64,000 nucleotides of DNA, from contig OV050032.1 in the NCBI GenBank assembly GCA_920105625.2, positions 16,040,356 through 16,104,355 of the forward strand, in the 5' to 3' direction. The first letter of the stretch is position 1. Every line of letters begins with the position of its first letter. This DNA comes from Clusia tigrina (Eukaryota > Arthropoda > Insecta > Diptera > Clusiidae). The notes beneath the pieces are model-generated. The model saw only the letters and a list, made by a program, of their open reading frames with translations, did no database searches and was not told the origin of the DNA. Shown piece by piece: positions 41,507 to 56,879 of this stretch. The translations under genes and the position numbers were made by a program.

Positions 41507-41636
41507 CCCTTCTTTCCAGCTCTCAAATCAGTTCAAAAGCGCTTCTGGTGCTCCTACACTTTCTTAGTAACGTTTACCGCAAAGTTTGCCAAGTTACCCA
41601 GGAATTTGCCTTCACGTTCAACCAGTACCACTCCTT

Positions 41637-41672
41637 AGCCGTACCCTTCACTAACTGGTGAAGGGTACGGCT
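41637..41672. repeat. Perfect 15-bp inverted repeat (hairpin)
   Basis: AGCCGTACCCTTCAC, a 6-nt spacer TAACTG, then the exact complement GTGAAGGGTACGGCT. It is followed at once by a short (TA)n run. It could form a stable hairpin or cruciform; no function is shown by the sequence. Confidence 0.9.
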
Positions 41673-42136
41673 ATATATATATATATCCTTTTGGAGTATA
41701 AGCAACATACAGTCTGTTTCATAAATCATCGTATCAGGCCAGGTTTTCATGGTTAAAAACGTCGACAATTTTTACTCTTCCCCCAAAATCTATCTGGAAA
41801 GTACTTGCAAAAGCTAATTGTTCCGTTGTAATTATCAAAGCAAAGTGAAGCACTATAAGCAGCAGATCAGAATACATGGATCCCAAAGATTGACAATTTA
41901 CAGAAATGGATTAAATTATACACAGATAATCAGGTACGAATTTCCATGCCATTCTGAGGGAGTGTGCATTGGTTAGTCTCGAATCTTTACGTTATCCTCC
42001 CCATGGTTGCATAATTAAGAAATCACTAATCCAGATATTGTTAATATATATGTTATATTATTAATATCAATAAATTTTCATTATTTTTAAAAATGTCTCA
42101 TAGAAGTTGATAAATTTCAGTTGGATTGAAAATTGC

Positions 42137-42710
42137 ATTTTGGCGGCGTAAATGCATACCTGCGACCAAGCTCGCCACATAGACGATTTATCGAACATCC
42201 TTCTTTATGGAACACCCGGCGCAGGCAACACCAGCACCATACTGGCAGCGGCAAGGCAAATATTCGGTGACCTATATCGCGACCATATAATTGAGCTAAA
42301 TGCCACCGATGAGCGCGGTATCAATGTTGTGCGAACCAAAATAAAAAAATTTGCCCAACTTTCTGTTACGCGTCTAGACGGCCGGCCATGTCCCCCTTTT
42401 AAGAATATTATCCTCGACGAAGCGGGCTCAATGGCACATGCTGCGGAGGCCCTTTACGTCGTACTATGGAAAAGCAGAGCCGTAGCACACGCTTTAGTCT
42501 CGTCTGCAATTATTTGTATCGCGCAAACTGAACCAATTACATCAAGTTGCAAAGGCTTGGGCAGGAGCAGATTTTTGCACGCTTGGGACACATATGCATG
42601 CTGGAAGGCGTTAATATTGAAGAAGATGCTTACAAATCAATTGTGAATATATTCAATGGCGATCACGACACTGCAATCGTGTTATCGCCTTACGGGCGCA
42701 GAACACACTA

Positions 42711-42726
<16 letters not shown>
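42137..42726 (+). pseudogene. RfC4: Decayed copy of replication factor C subunit 4
   Basis: RFC4 is an AAA+ subunit of the clamp loader that places PCNA on DNA. This copy keeps a long recognisable core: DLSNILLYG, a Walker A box read as GTPGAGNTSTILAAARQIFG, ELNATDERGINVVRTKIK, GRPCPPFKNIILDEAGSMAHAAEA. The Walker A Lys is replaced by Asn and the DEAD-type box reads DEAG. After that the homology continues in other frames: RRTMEKQSRSTRFSLVCNY, then EPITSSC, then LEGVNIEEDAYKSIVNIFNG, then [19 protein letters not shown], which needs at least three frameshifts. The N-terminal WVEKYRP-type start and everything after TSDL are absent. The stretch is free of introns, which would fit a retrocopy, but the parental intron pattern is not known here. 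It lies convergent with Taf9 and overlaps its last codons. Confidence 0.9.
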
Positions 42727-43713
<987 letters not shown>

Positions 43714-44520
43714 TCCAATATCGCTTTTTAACTACCCAAGTAAACGTCACGGGGCAAACGGGGCATTACCCTACGGACTGCTGCTCTGGTCTAGTGTGGC
43801 GATCTATATAAATATTTATATATTATTGACTAATTATTATTTACAACAGACTTGTTAAATAAACAAACGAAAATAAAGAAACTAAACTAACGTCAACAAT
43901 AATACACCGGCGCTGTATACACCCTAGAGTACACTCTATGGTATAAATCTTTTCGTTGCATATGGGAAACAAAACAGAACATGGTGATTCAAAGAAAATT
44001 GATCTGCATAGAAGCACACTGGCGCTGCTTTTTAACATTCCCTCACGTACTCTTTTTATTGTACTCATTCGTACAGTGTGCAATAAGAAGGTGGCCGCAG
44101 GTCTACAACAACAACAATTTTGGGTGTCCCCTGCATTCGTGCGTCTTGCTGTCAAAATCTCCCAATTACAAAAGAACGGAGCCGATACAATAAAAATTTG
44201 GCCTTGCAGTATTCGAAATACCAAGTTCCAATTAGCACTTCACAAGGTATTTTTGCCTTTTCCCCGCCATCTCTTCATAATAAAATAAAACTGTCCGCCC
44301 ATAACGAAAATTAGCTAAATGAATTCAATAAAACTTTCCGAAATAGAAAAAATGTCAGACATCAAGCAACAGTTTCACACGATATTAACATATTTTCAAG
44401 ACTCCGGAGCAAGTCAACGAATGCGTTTGCAGAGATCACAGGGAAGCGACACTTAAACTTCAAATTTTAAAAAAGTACTCTTGTTTAAAAAAAACAAGAT
44501 GAGAAATAAAAAACTCCCAA
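43714..44520. other. Upstream region of Taf9, no gene recognised
   Basis: This is the probable promoter side of Taf9. No TATA box is evident close to the start codon. Open frames around 43841-44314 on both strands have no recognisable domain. Confidence 0.4.
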
Positions 44521-44780
44521 CTCAAATTTTTAGGAACCTTTCTTTTTAGAGAATATCTTTTTTAGAACTTTGCATTTTTAAAAACTATATTCCTTAGAAC
44601 CTACCTTGTTGTAGAAAATGTACTCTTTAGAACTTGCCTTTTTGTAGAAAATGAATATATTTTTAGAACCTATCTTGTTGCCTGAAATATGCTCTTTAGA
44701 ACTTACCTTTTTGGTGGAAAATGAATATATTTTTAGCACCTGCCTTGTTATACAAAATTTGCTCTTTAGAACTTCCCATA
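44521..44780. repeat. About 70-bp tandem repeat, diverged
   Basis: Units contain CTCTTTAGAACTT(G/A)CCTTTTTG, then GAAAATGAATATATTTTTAG and (A/C)ACCT(A/G)(T/C)CTTGTT. Three to four units lie between about 44530 and 44780; full units measure 69-70 bp. Each unit has an internal half-repeat (TTTAGAACxT...CCTTxTT) of about 35 bp, so the array may have grown from a shorter one. Confidence 0.8.
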
Positions 44781-47042
44781 AATTTTCGTACTATACAAAA
44801 AAATTATAATAATTTCCCAAAATAAAAAAGTACTAGTTCCAAAATAAAAAGTACTCGCAATATAAAAACGTAGTCTAAATGGTACGAAAGTACCAACTTG
44901 TGCAACACTGGCAATCTGTATAGGATTGTTTATCATTGGTTCTGAAGAAAATCAGCCACACTACTCCAGTTTTGCGCATGTGTAAGTATGCGCAAAACGG
45001 AAGACGTTTCTCTATTCGTTTGTCAGTACCAGTCATAAGTACTTGAGCTCTTGACTGTATTTCTATTTTCAATAATTCTCTAGAGATTTCATTGTGAATT
45101 TACTCAAAATGATAATCATATAATCATGTGGTGCAATTTTCATTAAAATTTATATATAATAAAGAAAAATCTGCAACATATTCTCATCGGTTATTTTTTA
45201 TATATTATTGTTTCCACTATAGATTAGTATACATGACCTAATATTAATTATATATCTATAATTGTTTTCTAGTACAACTTTCTAGAACTCATGTGTTTTG
45301 ATAACTACTCACAAAAAGTATTAAGACTGTAAAAAATGGGTTTCCAAACAAAGCTCACTAGCAAGATATCCATCTAACATGCCCTGATGAAATCAAAAAC
45401 CGGTTTTTATAAACCGGTAATTTGTTTTTCATAAATGTTGTTGATGATTCGAAAGAGGTATGCATTTATTTCGTAAATAAAACTGTATTTTCCTTAAATA
45501 AAAAGGAATATATTAGTATTCCGTTCCTATATACCAATCTCTGCGTGGAGCTGGCATGAAACTATAGAACAGGCAGATAGGAAATTTAGGTTGCATGACA
45601 AGCCACACAGAAATAGGGCCCACGCGGATTATATTCGCTGGCTCTCCACACCATGCGTTCAAAGTATCATTTGAAATATAACTTAATGAATAAATTCATT
45701 TAATAAACATTTTCTTAAATACATATATATCAATTAGCAGACTTGCATTTTCATAACAAATTTACTCAAAGCGTCTAATTACCACTTGCCTAATCAACTC
45801 AGGAAACCAACTAATGTAGACTCAGTTCAGTTTCAATTCACTTCGTGCAGTCTCAATTCAGTAATTTGACAGGAAAGTGCAGTTAAAGTTCAAAATATAA
45901 ATGTCGGTTTACAATTAAATGCTGTAAAGTTTAATTGAATTCGATAATTGTACATTATTATATATAGATTATTATATATTAATGATATGGAGAGCAATAC
46001 AATAATGAATACATTTTTCAGTAATTCTGTGGAAGAAGAAGAAGAAAATAAATTACGTTTTTACAATGAAAATGACAATTATTAATTCTTTTAAATGCAG
46101 AAAGTACATATTTTATATATAATTCAATTTAGAATTATGGGTATAAATGAAAAAAGCTCAAAAATGTTCGTTCATTTTCAAAACAGAACATGAACTGGAC
46201 TAGAAAAATTTCAGTGCTCTAGTTAATGAACTGAAAGTGAACTTTTTGCAACGCGAACAGTGCAAAAGAACTTGCGACGCGAGCACAGTTCAGGGCAGGT
46301 ATTCCAAAAAGTCTAGAGAGTTCTTGAAACGCAAACAGACCTTTAAACTTCTTATCTACTTAACTGTATTACAGGGCTCCGTATACATCCTGTTGTATCA
46401 TGTATTGTGAAAAATATTATTATTTGGTCGTAAACACACTGTGATGTTTTAATCTCAACGTCTGTCCTTTAGATAAAATTCGATTTATTTTAAGGCCCAA
46501 ATACAATAACGCGATAGCTGGAGGCGAGTACCAGAGCAAGTCTCGGATGAAATGTCAAAAAGAATTTGTACAAAAGGATGTTATGTGGCATTATACAAAA
46601 TATACAATGATGCGTAATGCGATAGAGCGGGGCGAGGCATTTCTAAAAAAATAGAAATTCCGCGCGCTCTCGTGCGAGACAATTTATCAAAGTAATCAGG
46701 TGTTTGTAATGCGTATTTGTTTATTTCTGTTTTGCTGATTGTGGCGCATTTATTTTGTTTAATAAAAAATTTCAAAAAATTTTGTAGTTTTTAATGGTTC
46801 TTTATCATTTTTGCTTTTGTGTAAATTTGGCTGGCACTTTTCTTATCGTATATTAGAATGCGAGACAGTGCAAATCGAGATGTCGCACGTGACTCGTTCT
46901 CGCCTCGGACTCTTTCGTGCTATACAACTTAAGGGTGTTATACAACGCTACCTGAAGGATCTATTTGTATGCCTCTACTTATTTCAAAGATGAGAATAGT
47001 TTCATCTATAGATCTTCTGTCAGGTTAATTTCCGACAGCAGT
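44781..47042. other. No gene recognised
   Basis: AT-rich DNA without a supported gene. A small inverted repeat (AAAACCGGTTTTTATAAACC followed by GGT) lies near 45399. Repeated TTCAGTTTCAATTCACTT-like words occur at 45825-45865. No family recognised. Confidence 0.4.
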
Positions 47043-47290
47043 TCATGTACATATTTTGGAAGAATCAAGTTTAGGGATCTTGCTCATATCTAAGGTATAT
47101 TCTCCAAAACACCTGTGCCAAAGGTCCGCAGTCTGTGAACAGGTGCAGTGAGGTTTCGTCACTTTCTCCACACACACACAGAATCTGCAGATGACATTTG
47201 AAGATAGACCCAACTTATTCATATGATAGTTGAGTCTATAGTGTCCGCTTAAAACGCCTGTGATGGTTCTCAATTTACTCCGAGGCATGT
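47043..47290 (-). mobile_element. Non-LTR ORF2 C-terminal fragment
   Basis: Minus-strand translation reads SKLRTITGVLSGHYRLNYH, then MNKLGLSSNVICRFC and a decayed Cys/His block, ending DMSKIPKLDSSKICT. The TGxLxGHxxLxxHxxxLGL...CRxC pattern is the post-RNase H end of Jockey/LOA-type retroelements. No RNase H core is seen upstream, so this is a short remnant, perhaps of the same superfamily as 59095-60255. Confidence 0.7.
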
Positions 47291-48179
47291 TAATTAACTC
47301 TAGCTCTTTTAGGATTAAAATCTCCCAGAAGAACTTTGATTTGTCTTAATCCCGGAAGAGTTTTCCAAGTTGGATTTCTTTTTGCATCTGTTCACTTCTT
47401 TAGCAGACCGCCAATGATGTTGGATGATAGTCCACTGAAGGGTTCAGGGCCGTTAACTGAGAGGTCACACCTTTCCTTGCTGAACTATCACCCTTCTCAT
47501 TTCCCTGTCTGCTCATCATACAAACAAGTTAAAGTAGGAAATACCAAATTGCATATAGACTCTGTCCAATGGGCGCTTTTTTTGGGAGTTCGAACCCCAA
47601 TTATGAATTTCACTTACAATGGGGTTATAACAGGTCTTATATATTTTAGTCATTTGTAAGTGGTGCTCATATTTTAGAACAAAAATAAGCCGATAACCCT
47701 GGCAGCTAGTGCTTTTGTTTAATTATAATTTTATTAATTATTAATAATAAATTAGATTATTAATAAATAAATAAATAAATAGAACAAAAAAGAATATGGT
47801 AGTTGCTCAAATAGGTGCTGTAATTTTGAAAATTAAACATTGTACATTTAATACTGAAAATTATGGTACGTAATAAAAATTTAATTAGCAGGACGTCTCG
47901 CTGTGCTCCATTGTTATTTGAGACATTTTGTTTTGTATTTGTATTTTGCATTTTGTTGTATTTATCTTTCACTCCAAAACCTGGGACCTGAATAGCGTGA
48001 TGCGGTCTCCGGACTCCTTATGACTTATTTTCTCAGCGAGTTTGACAATAAGCTATAAGGTTCTGACGTCACGGCAGCCGAAAACATTATAAATAAATAA
48101 TTGTTTGTGCAGGGTGTGTCTTCGATTGAACATTTATGATTCCAACAGAAATAATAATAAAAAAAATAAATAGATAAAA
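47291..48179. other. No gene recognised
   Basis: No supported coding sequence. The open frame at 47336-47659 has no domain. A TAAA/TAAT-rich run lies near 47740-47782. Confidence 0.4.
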
Positions 48180-48640
48180 TAATGGGTCTCAGAAAAAGAT
48201 CGTGGCGTTTTTTTTTTTAGTAAAATTTAACTGGTTTTATTATAGAGTGGAAAATAATTTATTGAAACCTAATATGCTCCATTATTATCGAGCATGTATT
48301 GTCAATTTTCGGGTAGAGGGAAGAACTTCTATAGTTTCCCGTTGAAAAACTGAATCAAGTGGTTTTCACAAGCATCTTTTGAAAGCAGTTTAATTCCATT
48401 GAGAGAGTTTTGCAGTGATCAGAACAAGTGATAGTCAGAGGATGCTATGTCTGGACTATACGGTGGATGCATCAAAACTTCCCAGCCAAGCTTTCGGAAA
48501 TTTTGATGGGTCATCATCGCAGATCGGTCTAACATGTTTTTCGCATTTAACGTAAGAGGAACCCATACATCGAGAAATAATAGAAACTTCATTCTTGATT
48601 AGATATCGCTCTGAGACTAATACCGATAACAAAAGAATAA
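48180..48640 (-). mobile_element. Second mariner-family fragment, 3' part of transposase
   Basis: On the minus strand the sequence reads NAKNMLDRSAMMTHQNFRKL, GWEVLMHPPYSPDIASSDYH, LF, a stop, then SLQNSLNGIKLLSKDACENH and LIQFFNGKL with further stops. This covers the third catalytic Asp motif (YSPDxAxSD) and the C-terminal region of a mariner transposase. It differs in wording from the element at 39055-40346, so it belongs to another mariner lineage. Stops and truncation show it is dead. Confidence 0.85.
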
Positions 48641-50325
48641 CTAATTAACTGACTAGTGAATTAGACTTTCACTAAGACACCACCAACACTTCCATCATTC
48701 CTTTATTTATTTTATTTAAATTACTCATTTGTTTTGCCTTAAGTACTCTATGATAATAGTTGTATGAATTCAAATTGCTGATTGTAGCGGCGACCCTTCT
48801 TTCCCTCAGTAGGCTTATATATTATGGTAATTATTTTCTAATCAACTGTAACTGTTTTGGGAGTCTGGAAAAATAGCATACAAAGAAACTATATCCACCA
48901 TTTATTATTATTAAAGTTTATTTATTTAATAAATTATGAGAATAAAAAAAAAAACATTAATATCCAGGAGCGAAAAAGTTTCGCCCTGTTGTGGAATTCT
49001 GCAAATCTGCAAGTGGAAACACTCGAAACGAATTTAGGTGAATGCGAATTTTCTTATCAATGCGAACTAATCGAAAACAAGCAATAAAATAATAGGGCCA
49101 ATCGTCAATGCTATTTACATATGCGTGTAAAACGTGTTCAAATAATTTTTATTGACCATATTTAATAAATATGTTTGTGTAATCACGTTTTATCAGACAA
49201 TTCAGTCGTAATATAAATACAGCTTGTCCGGAGAGTGTTTTGATAAGGCAAACGATGCAAGTACACTCGTATCTCTGTGTGCGTTGGTGTGTCTGTGGCT
49301 TGTGCATCCATCTACGATAATGTCTCGTTTAATTCCTATTTAGAATCAATAAGAAATACCTTTTTTGCAGAAAATATAAATACATATAAAACATAAACAA
49401 TATCAAGGCTGATTGGCATTCTACAGTGCGATAAGAGAGCTTCGCCGGGTTCGGGAGCATGAAACCGAATAACTGGACAAACGCTGTTGGAAGCGGTTCA
49501 GTTTTCTTGGAGACGTTGTTTGAGTATATTGCGTACTGCTCTTGGCGTTTATTTCGCCAATGTGGATATTAAATTGTAGAATTTGTTTTTAGCGCTATCA
49601 GCAAGAATTCTGAAAGAAAGATAAAGCAACAACCAACGCAAGTGTTCAAGGGGGCAGCGTCAGCTGATTGTCAATTTCACTTGCTTTGCAGTGTGTTTTC
49701 ACATTTCTCTTTAGAACAAAATAAACAAAATTTGTTAGTTCTCATTGTTATTACGTGGCCACAGCTTCTAACAACCACATCGTGCATCATTGTTCCAAAG
49801 TGAATTAGGTACAACAAAATACACATATTTATCAAAGTACATACAAATAAAAAATAAATCAATTTTGAATTGCTTTCTTTTTATATATTTTTATAAATGT
49901 TTTTTTTTGGAAAATCAATCGAGCAACATCTAAAGAGGCTAATAACCTTTCTTGATATCACGAGATTTGCGTGTGAGGCCGTTTTGTACCGGTTGTGCTG
50001 ATTCGTTTTATCATTCAATTAACATTCATGATAAGAAGATTCGTTTCGTGGCGCTATTTATTGAAAGAGTGCATGAATGAGCGAGTGAGTGAATGATGCA
50101 GAAATTGTGGGTTTGCGTGCATCTGTGTATGTGTGTGTGAATGTGTGTCGTAATGAGACTACAATATGTCAATGCACGTTGCATGGAAAGCAATAACAAA
50201 AACTCTCCCAAGAGAATATAGTTGTTTTTGTTTCTCATAAGCAATTATATATAGCTTTAACAAGTTGTACGCAGAATAGCGTACGCAAGCCCCAATTTCA
50301 TTTTTGTTAACGAGCGCGGATAAAG
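48641..50325. other. Upstream region of the GALK2 gene
   Basis: No coding gene is recognised. A possible untranslated first exon of the kinase gene ends near 50325, where GATAAAG is followed by gtacga; the matching acceptor is at 50504. The transcription start could not be located. Confidence 0.35.
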
Positions 50326-50504
50326 GTACGAAGAAAAACGAAGCTTAATTGAAACAATTTAACGAATTTTCAAATAACGGAAATGTCACGACTGTAGGTG
50401 ACTTGATTTGAAGCGATTTCATTTCGATAGAAATTATTTGAACAGGTTTACAGTGTATATTGCAGTTGTTTTAATTCTTCTCTTAATGGTGTTTTTTTAT
50501 GCAG
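50326..50504 (+). other. Possible intron in the 5' untranslated region of GALK2
   Basis: A donor-like AAAG|gtacga at 50326 and a strong pyrimidine-rich acceptor ending tttttttatgcag at 50504 could bound a 179-bp leader intron. If it is not spliced, an in-frame ATG at 50486 would add a hydrophobic N-terminus that this cytosolic family does not have. Confidence 0.45.
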
Positions 50505-50545
50505 GTTGTGTTTACAAATTGAAGACGAGGCTAGTAAAGAAGAAC

Positions 50546-53071
<2,526 letters not shown>

Positions 53072-53449
53072 AATTTTCAACAAAGCGCTTGTGACATATT
53101 CAGTTTTTATATATTTATATATCCGCATGTATATTCCTTGAGACTTTCAGTAGTGCAAATTGGTCGATTGCTAATGTTTCCTTGGCAGTATGAGACATGC
53201 TGCGATTATTCCATGGACACCTGAGCAGGAGTCATTTTGGTAACTTTTGCATGTTTGTTTTGAACGTAGTAAAAATCAGTTTCATCTTTTGAAAGTCCTT
53301 TACTTAGACTAAGAAATTTCTTTTCTTATAGTGTCCTTTCAAATATCTTCAGTTTCATGTATGTATGTATATAAAGAATTTCGTGTGTATTTTTAAATGC
53401 AATTGTAAATTAACTTACTTTGTTTTGAAAATTTTCTATTGTTGAGTTT
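53072..53449 (+). other. 3' flank of GALK2
   Basis: This contains the probable 3' untranslated region. I see no canonical AATAAA within the first 300 bp; variant signals such as TATAAA (near 53370) could serve. Nothing else recognised. Confidence 0.4.
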
Positions 53450-53760
53450 CTATTCAGACTGCTGACTGCCATATTTGGTAAATTTTCTGCAGTTCGTTGC
53501 AGAATGTCCAGATTTGCTGATCCCCAAATTTGGAGTGCATATGGGGTTCAATATTACTTTATATAACAGAACTATATTTTCCAGCTATAAGACCGACCAG
53601 TGATAGGACCAACTTTCAAGCCAGAACAATGACCTAAACCTAAGTCCAAGTTGTTTCAGTTTGGCGACGATGTGACAGCGCCATGTGAGGCGCCGATCCA
53701 GATGCACCCCAAGGTATTTCGGATGATCTGCTTGTGGTAATCGTCAGTTATTTAGTTTCA
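53450..53760 (-). mobile_element. Non-LTR reverse transcriptase thumb fragment
   Basis: The minus strand reads ADHPKYLGVHLDRRLTWRCH, then IVAKLKQLGLRFRSLFWL and a less clear segment resembling the W-x-YG-LWG region (KFGDQQIWTFCNELQKIYQI). The KYLGVxLDxxLTW motif is diagnostic of the thumb after the reverse transcriptase core in Jockey-like elements. Upstream RT core and downstream RNase H are absent or unrecognisable. Confidence 0.8.
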
Positions 53761-54089
53761 CTGGTGGGTAGAATCTGCACATAGGGTAAACAAAGTTTGC
53801 ACCGATACAATTTGATTTGCTTTTATTCGCCACTTATATAGCCCAGAGCACATATTAAGCAGCTGTGGAGCACTGATGCATAGCATATACAAAAGCCTGG
53901 GATCATATTTGATACCAGGTAATGAAATAGTAAAGCTAGATCCAGCTGATATCCTAGTATTTCTAAAGATAACAAAGATGGATGAGTTTCTATAGGGTTA
54001 TCCTATATTAGCAGAGGGTTGTACAATAGATCTTTTAGGTCGCAGTACATGATATACTTCCCTTTTACATTACATTAGCCTAGCTTTGG

Positions 54090-54561
54090 TTCCGATTCAC
54101 CTGCAACTGCTTCGAAGCTGTGTATATCAGGGTGAGCATAGGCACACCTCAGGGCGGGGTCTTGTCTCCCCTCATCTAGAACTAAGCAGCTGCTCTCACC
54201 AGACTGGACTATCGTGGTTGCAGCGTAATAGCCTATGCATATGACTGCTATAACTGCCTCTGGTAAAATCCCTCAAACGCTTTCCGAAAAGCTAAACTAT
54301 GCACTAGACACCCGGACGAACTGGTGCACCGAATTTGGGCTCAGCCTAAACCCAGCAAAGACTGGACAAAGGTTTGTTCCATACTACGCAATCGGGGGAG
54401 TCGTGCCTCCAACGGTGCATGGGCGCTCACTGCCTGAGCGGTATCCACACTCGACTTAGGTGGTCAGTACGTGTGCAGAGACCAATCTGTGGTATCACAA
54501 TAAGCCATTATTTGTGCTTGAGTGTGCTCTTTGCTGCCACTCCAACCTAACCTAACCTAAC
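54090..54561 (+). mobile_element. Jockey-like RT fragment with CCTAA-type tail
   Basis: Plus-strand reading gives VSIGTPQGGVLSPLI, a stop where a Trp is usual, then RLDYRGCSVIAYAYD (catalytic YADD changed to YAYD), then ALDTRTNWCTEFGLSLNPAKT. The homology then jumps to what looks like a 3' untranslated region ending CCAACCTAACCTAACCTAAC at about 54541-54561. The thumb, RNase H and Cys/His parts are missing, so the copy carries an internal deletion. The tail matches the mapped 3' end of the element at 59095-60255. Confidence 0.82.
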
Positions 54562-54929
54562 TCTTACGTAGGAAACAGTAAAATAAATAAAGATAAAACA
54601 AAAAACAAAAAAAGGAGAAAAAAAATCATACATTAGAATTATAAATAATAATATCTTCACATTTCGTATATAGAATATAATAAACAAGAGGAGTAATATG
54701 AAAATGTCGAAGGTGGGGAAGCTAGGAGGTCTTCGTCAAACGTACAGACTCATAAGAGAAACCAATTTATTTCATAATTTTGTTCTACTCCTACTCTAAG
54801 ACCTCCTTTTTCAATTGTGTTTCATTCACGACAATATCTGTAATGGATTTTGGACAGCGATCTGTGTAAGTGGACACGTTTTATTCGTCGGTAACTATAC
54901 CTGCAACTTACCTACTTTGGTGGCCTAAT

Positions 54930-56690
54930 CGCAGAATCTGCGAAACAACTCGCTATCGGGTTACGGCCGATCTTAACAGCGCTCGCCAGGCGCCCCTGAT
55001 TTGCGCGCGTCTTCTCCAATCTGTTATAACAAGCGTGGTTAGAGTTTCCTGGACTTAATCCTTTCATCGGAGGCATGGTCGTCCCTTACGTCGTCGTCCA
55101 ACGGCTTCCGCTTCGAACACCTTTTTCGCTGGGGCTTCTTTGTCCATACGCACGACATGTCCAAGCCAGCGCAGACGTTGTATCATGATGCGTCTGACTA
55201 TGTCAATATCAACCTAGAGCTCGTATAGTTCATGGTTCATCCGAATACAGTAGTCGTCGGCGTCACGAACAGGACCGAAGATTTTGCTAAGAATTTTCCT
55301 CTCAAACACCCCAAGAGCGGCTGCATCAGTCTGCGACACGACCCATGCTTCTAACCCATGTGCATCACGGTTAGGATGAGCGTCTTCAGAGTGTCAGTTT
55401 TGTTGGGCGAGAGAGGGCTCTACTACACATTTGCATACTTAGCCCAGAGTAACTTCTATTAGCAAGCATGATTCTTCGTTTAATCTCCAGGCTAAAGTGG
55501 TTTTCCGTGTTAATGACGGAGCCAAGGTATGCAAATTCCTTGACAACTTCAAAAGCACAGTTGTTCGCTGTAGCATCGGATTCTAAACGCAGAGTATCCC
55601 TGCTGGTGGACAGCATATACTTTGTCTTGCCCTCGTTCACCGTCATACCCACTTTCGCTGATTATTTTTCAATGGCGGAAAATGCAGCAACAACATCTCG
55701 CTTGCAACGTCCAATGGTGTCGATGTCATCAGCATATGCGAGGAGATGGACACTTTTGTAGAAAATAGTGCCATTCCGATGCACACTGGCCTTCCGCAGT
55801 ATTCCCCTCCATGGTGAAATTGAAGAGGTCGCACGAGAGTGGATCGCCTTGTGTGAAACCTCCGACGGTAGTAAATGGTTCGGAGAGGTCAATTCCTACC
55901 TTGACAGAGCTGGACGTATTGCTCAATGTCATTCTACAGAGCCGTATTAGCTTTGTTGGAATACCGAACTCAGACATGGTGGTATATAGGCAATCCCTTA
56001 TCGGGCTATCGAAAGCATCTTTATAGTCGACAAAGATTGTTTCTCGTGGGATTTCTCCAGGATTTGGCGCAACGTGAAGATGTGTTCAATGGTGGACTAA
56101 AAGCGTACTGATAAGGTCCAATCAGTGTGTTGGCATTTGGTTTTAGTCTATCACACAATACGCTAGATAGAACCTTATAAAAGATGGCAATAAGACTGAT
56201 TCTCCGATAGTTGGCGCATATTATCGGGTCACCTTTCTTCAATACAAGACAGAGGACACTGAGATTCCAATCGTCGGGCTTGCTTTCTTGTAGCCATACT
56301 TTACTAATGAGCTGATACATGCACCCTATCAGCTCATCACCGCCGGCTTTGAACAATTCAGCAGGCAGTCCAACGGCATCAGCTGGTTTGTTGTTCTTTA
56401 GTCGCTGAATAACAACTCTGACCTCATCGTGGCTGGATGGTGGAAGAACCACTCCGTCATCGTAAATTGGTGGTAGCTGGTTGAGTTGTCCAGAGGCGGT
56501 ATTGGTGGCATTGTCGACTCCCAGTAATTTAGAGAAATGTTCCCTCCATAATCTGTGTGCACTGCGCATCCGTGACCAGATTCCCATTTTCATCTCTACT
56601 GGTAGATGCTCCGGGCTTAAAACCTAGGGTCGGACCCCTGACCTGTTGATAGAATTCTCGAGCATCATTTCTTTCCCGTCCTGTTGTGAT
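54930..56690 (-). mobile_element. RTE-like non-LTR retrotransposon, 5'-truncated and decayed
   Basis: Minus-strand homology runs almost continuously from about 56690 to 54930, over several frames: AREFYQQVRGPTLGFKPG, DENGNLVTDAQC, REHFSKLLGV, KNNKPADAVGLPAELFKAGG, VLCLVLKKGDPIICANYRRI, SLIAIFYKVLSSVLCDRLKP, MSEFGIPTKLIRLCRMTLSN, FTQGDPLSCDLFNF, the catalytic box LLAYADDIDTIGRC, NEGKTKYMLSTSRDTLR, EFAYLGSVINT, and a C-terminal IQRLRWLGHVVRMDKEAPAK with GRPCLR. There are many frameshifts and stops, and no endonuclease domain at the 5' side. The YADDID and R-LRWLGHV-RM ends fit RTE-type or related elements; the clade call is tentative. Confidence 0.85.
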
Positions 56691-56879
56691 GTGTTTGTGT
56701 GGATGCTTGTTTGGAAAGGGTTCAAATACTTCCGATATATGAAGAGCAAATGTGTGTGCATATCCCTTGTCAGATCTAGACCGCCCACTATCTTTCTTAT
56801 TAAATCAATTCACATGCTATATTGGTCGATTTAATTTTTTGATGACTTTCTATAGGGAATAATCTGAGTCCTGTGAAGG

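Noticed and set aside
42152..42646. Functional RfC4 gene
   Set aside because: Walker A Lys is replaced, the N- and C-terminal parts are missing, and homology switches frame at least three times.
50408..50545. N-terminal extension of GALK2 with a hydrophobic segment
   Set aside because: It begins from TTG, has a strong 3' splice site within it, and GALK2 enzymes are cytosolic without such a segment; it is more likely leader intron and leader exon.
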